Shown: piece after piece, positions 63,975-64,000 of the stretch | How positions within the stretch are numbered: position 1 is the first letter of the stretch | How the letters are laid out: every line of letters starts with the position of its first letter | Assembly (NCBI GenBank): GCA_017518255.1 | Contig: JAFWVK010000115.1 | Span: 20,086 to 84,085, forward strand | Origin: Oscillospiraceae bacterium | Lineage (GTDB): Bacteria > Bacillota > Clostridia > Oscillospirales > Ruminococcaceae | Length of the DNA stretch: 64,000 nt | Direction: 5' to 3' | Translations under genes and position numbers: made by a program | Notes under the pieces: generated by a model | The model's input: only the letters and a program-made list of their open reading frames with translations | Databases searched by the model: none | Told to the model about the DNA's origin: nothing

Positions 63975-64000
63975 AAACTCCCTATTGCGTGAAAAAAGCG

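Noticed and set aside
1..64000. tRNA genes, rRNA, CRISPR arrays, insertion sequences
   Set aside because: I read the intergenic regions for cloverleaf ends, regular direct repeats and transposase motifs and found none; a covariance-model scan would be needed to exclude small RNAs.

Overview
The window reads as a chromosomal piece of a cellulosome-producing Ruminococcus-like Firmicute (Oscillospiraceae). Three secreted glycoside hydrolases (GH26, GH5, GH30) and one further secreted protein carry dockerin modules. They sit among typical clostridial housekeeping genes (spoVG, lexA, zapA, murC, a V-type ATPase in place of an F-type, formate-THF ligase). GC is around or slightly above half by eye. 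Closeness to R. champanellensis or R. callidus is an inference, not a demonstrated placement. I see no rRNA, tRNA, CRISPR array, transposase or prophage.

Layout. 1-1409: the end of a superoxide reductase gene and an aldo/keto reductase with a ferredoxin tail. 1514-4779 (minus): four tightly coupled genes, namely two paralogous surface proteins, a sortase and a polytopic membrane protein. 5007-13826 (plus): a consensus promoter and a complete nine-gene V-type ATPase operon. 13898-15752: N-carbamoylputrescine amidase and a zinc-ribbon membrane protein. 15809-19091 (minus): a Na+/solute symporter and formate-THF ligase. 19287-22703 (plus): RNase R and a degenerate phosphohexomutase homologue. 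22756-27407 (minus): murC-lexA-zapA-U32 peptidase. 27662: spoVG. 28074-31356 (minus): a YfhO-type membrane protein and a Nudix hydrolase. 31747-37463: cellulosomal GH26, guaA and cellulosomal GH5. 37710-40553: a degenerate CPBP protein, tadA and a sugar epimerase. 40663-49454 (plus): a long co-directional run with a ROK kinase, nagA, a DinB-like protein, ddl, murF, scpB, two paralogous membrane proteins, a YsxC-type GTPase and a SIMPL protein. 49524-54037 (minus): cellulosomal GH30, prs and ppa. 54333-63754 (plus): a two-component system, YbaK, an intracellular GH43, metG, a dockerin protein and an RlmA-type methyltransferase. The window ends in a palindromic repeat element.

The GH26, GH5 and GH30 enzymes would act outside the cell on mannan, beta-glucan and (by motif) beta-1,6-galactan, while GH43, the ROK kinase and NagA handle imported oligosaccharides and amino sugars. 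Promoters are unusually easy to read: nearly every transcription unit start has a -35 box exactly 17 bp from a TATAAT-like -10, often with an extended TGn.

The most unusual items are the sortase locus, whose two paralogous substrates carry a D-x-T-G sequence in place of LPxTG; a phosphohexomutase paralogue that has lost all its active-site motifs; a 20-bp hairpin repeat that supplies the same last eight residues to two unrelated proteins; and at least three different dockerin classes within 31 kb.
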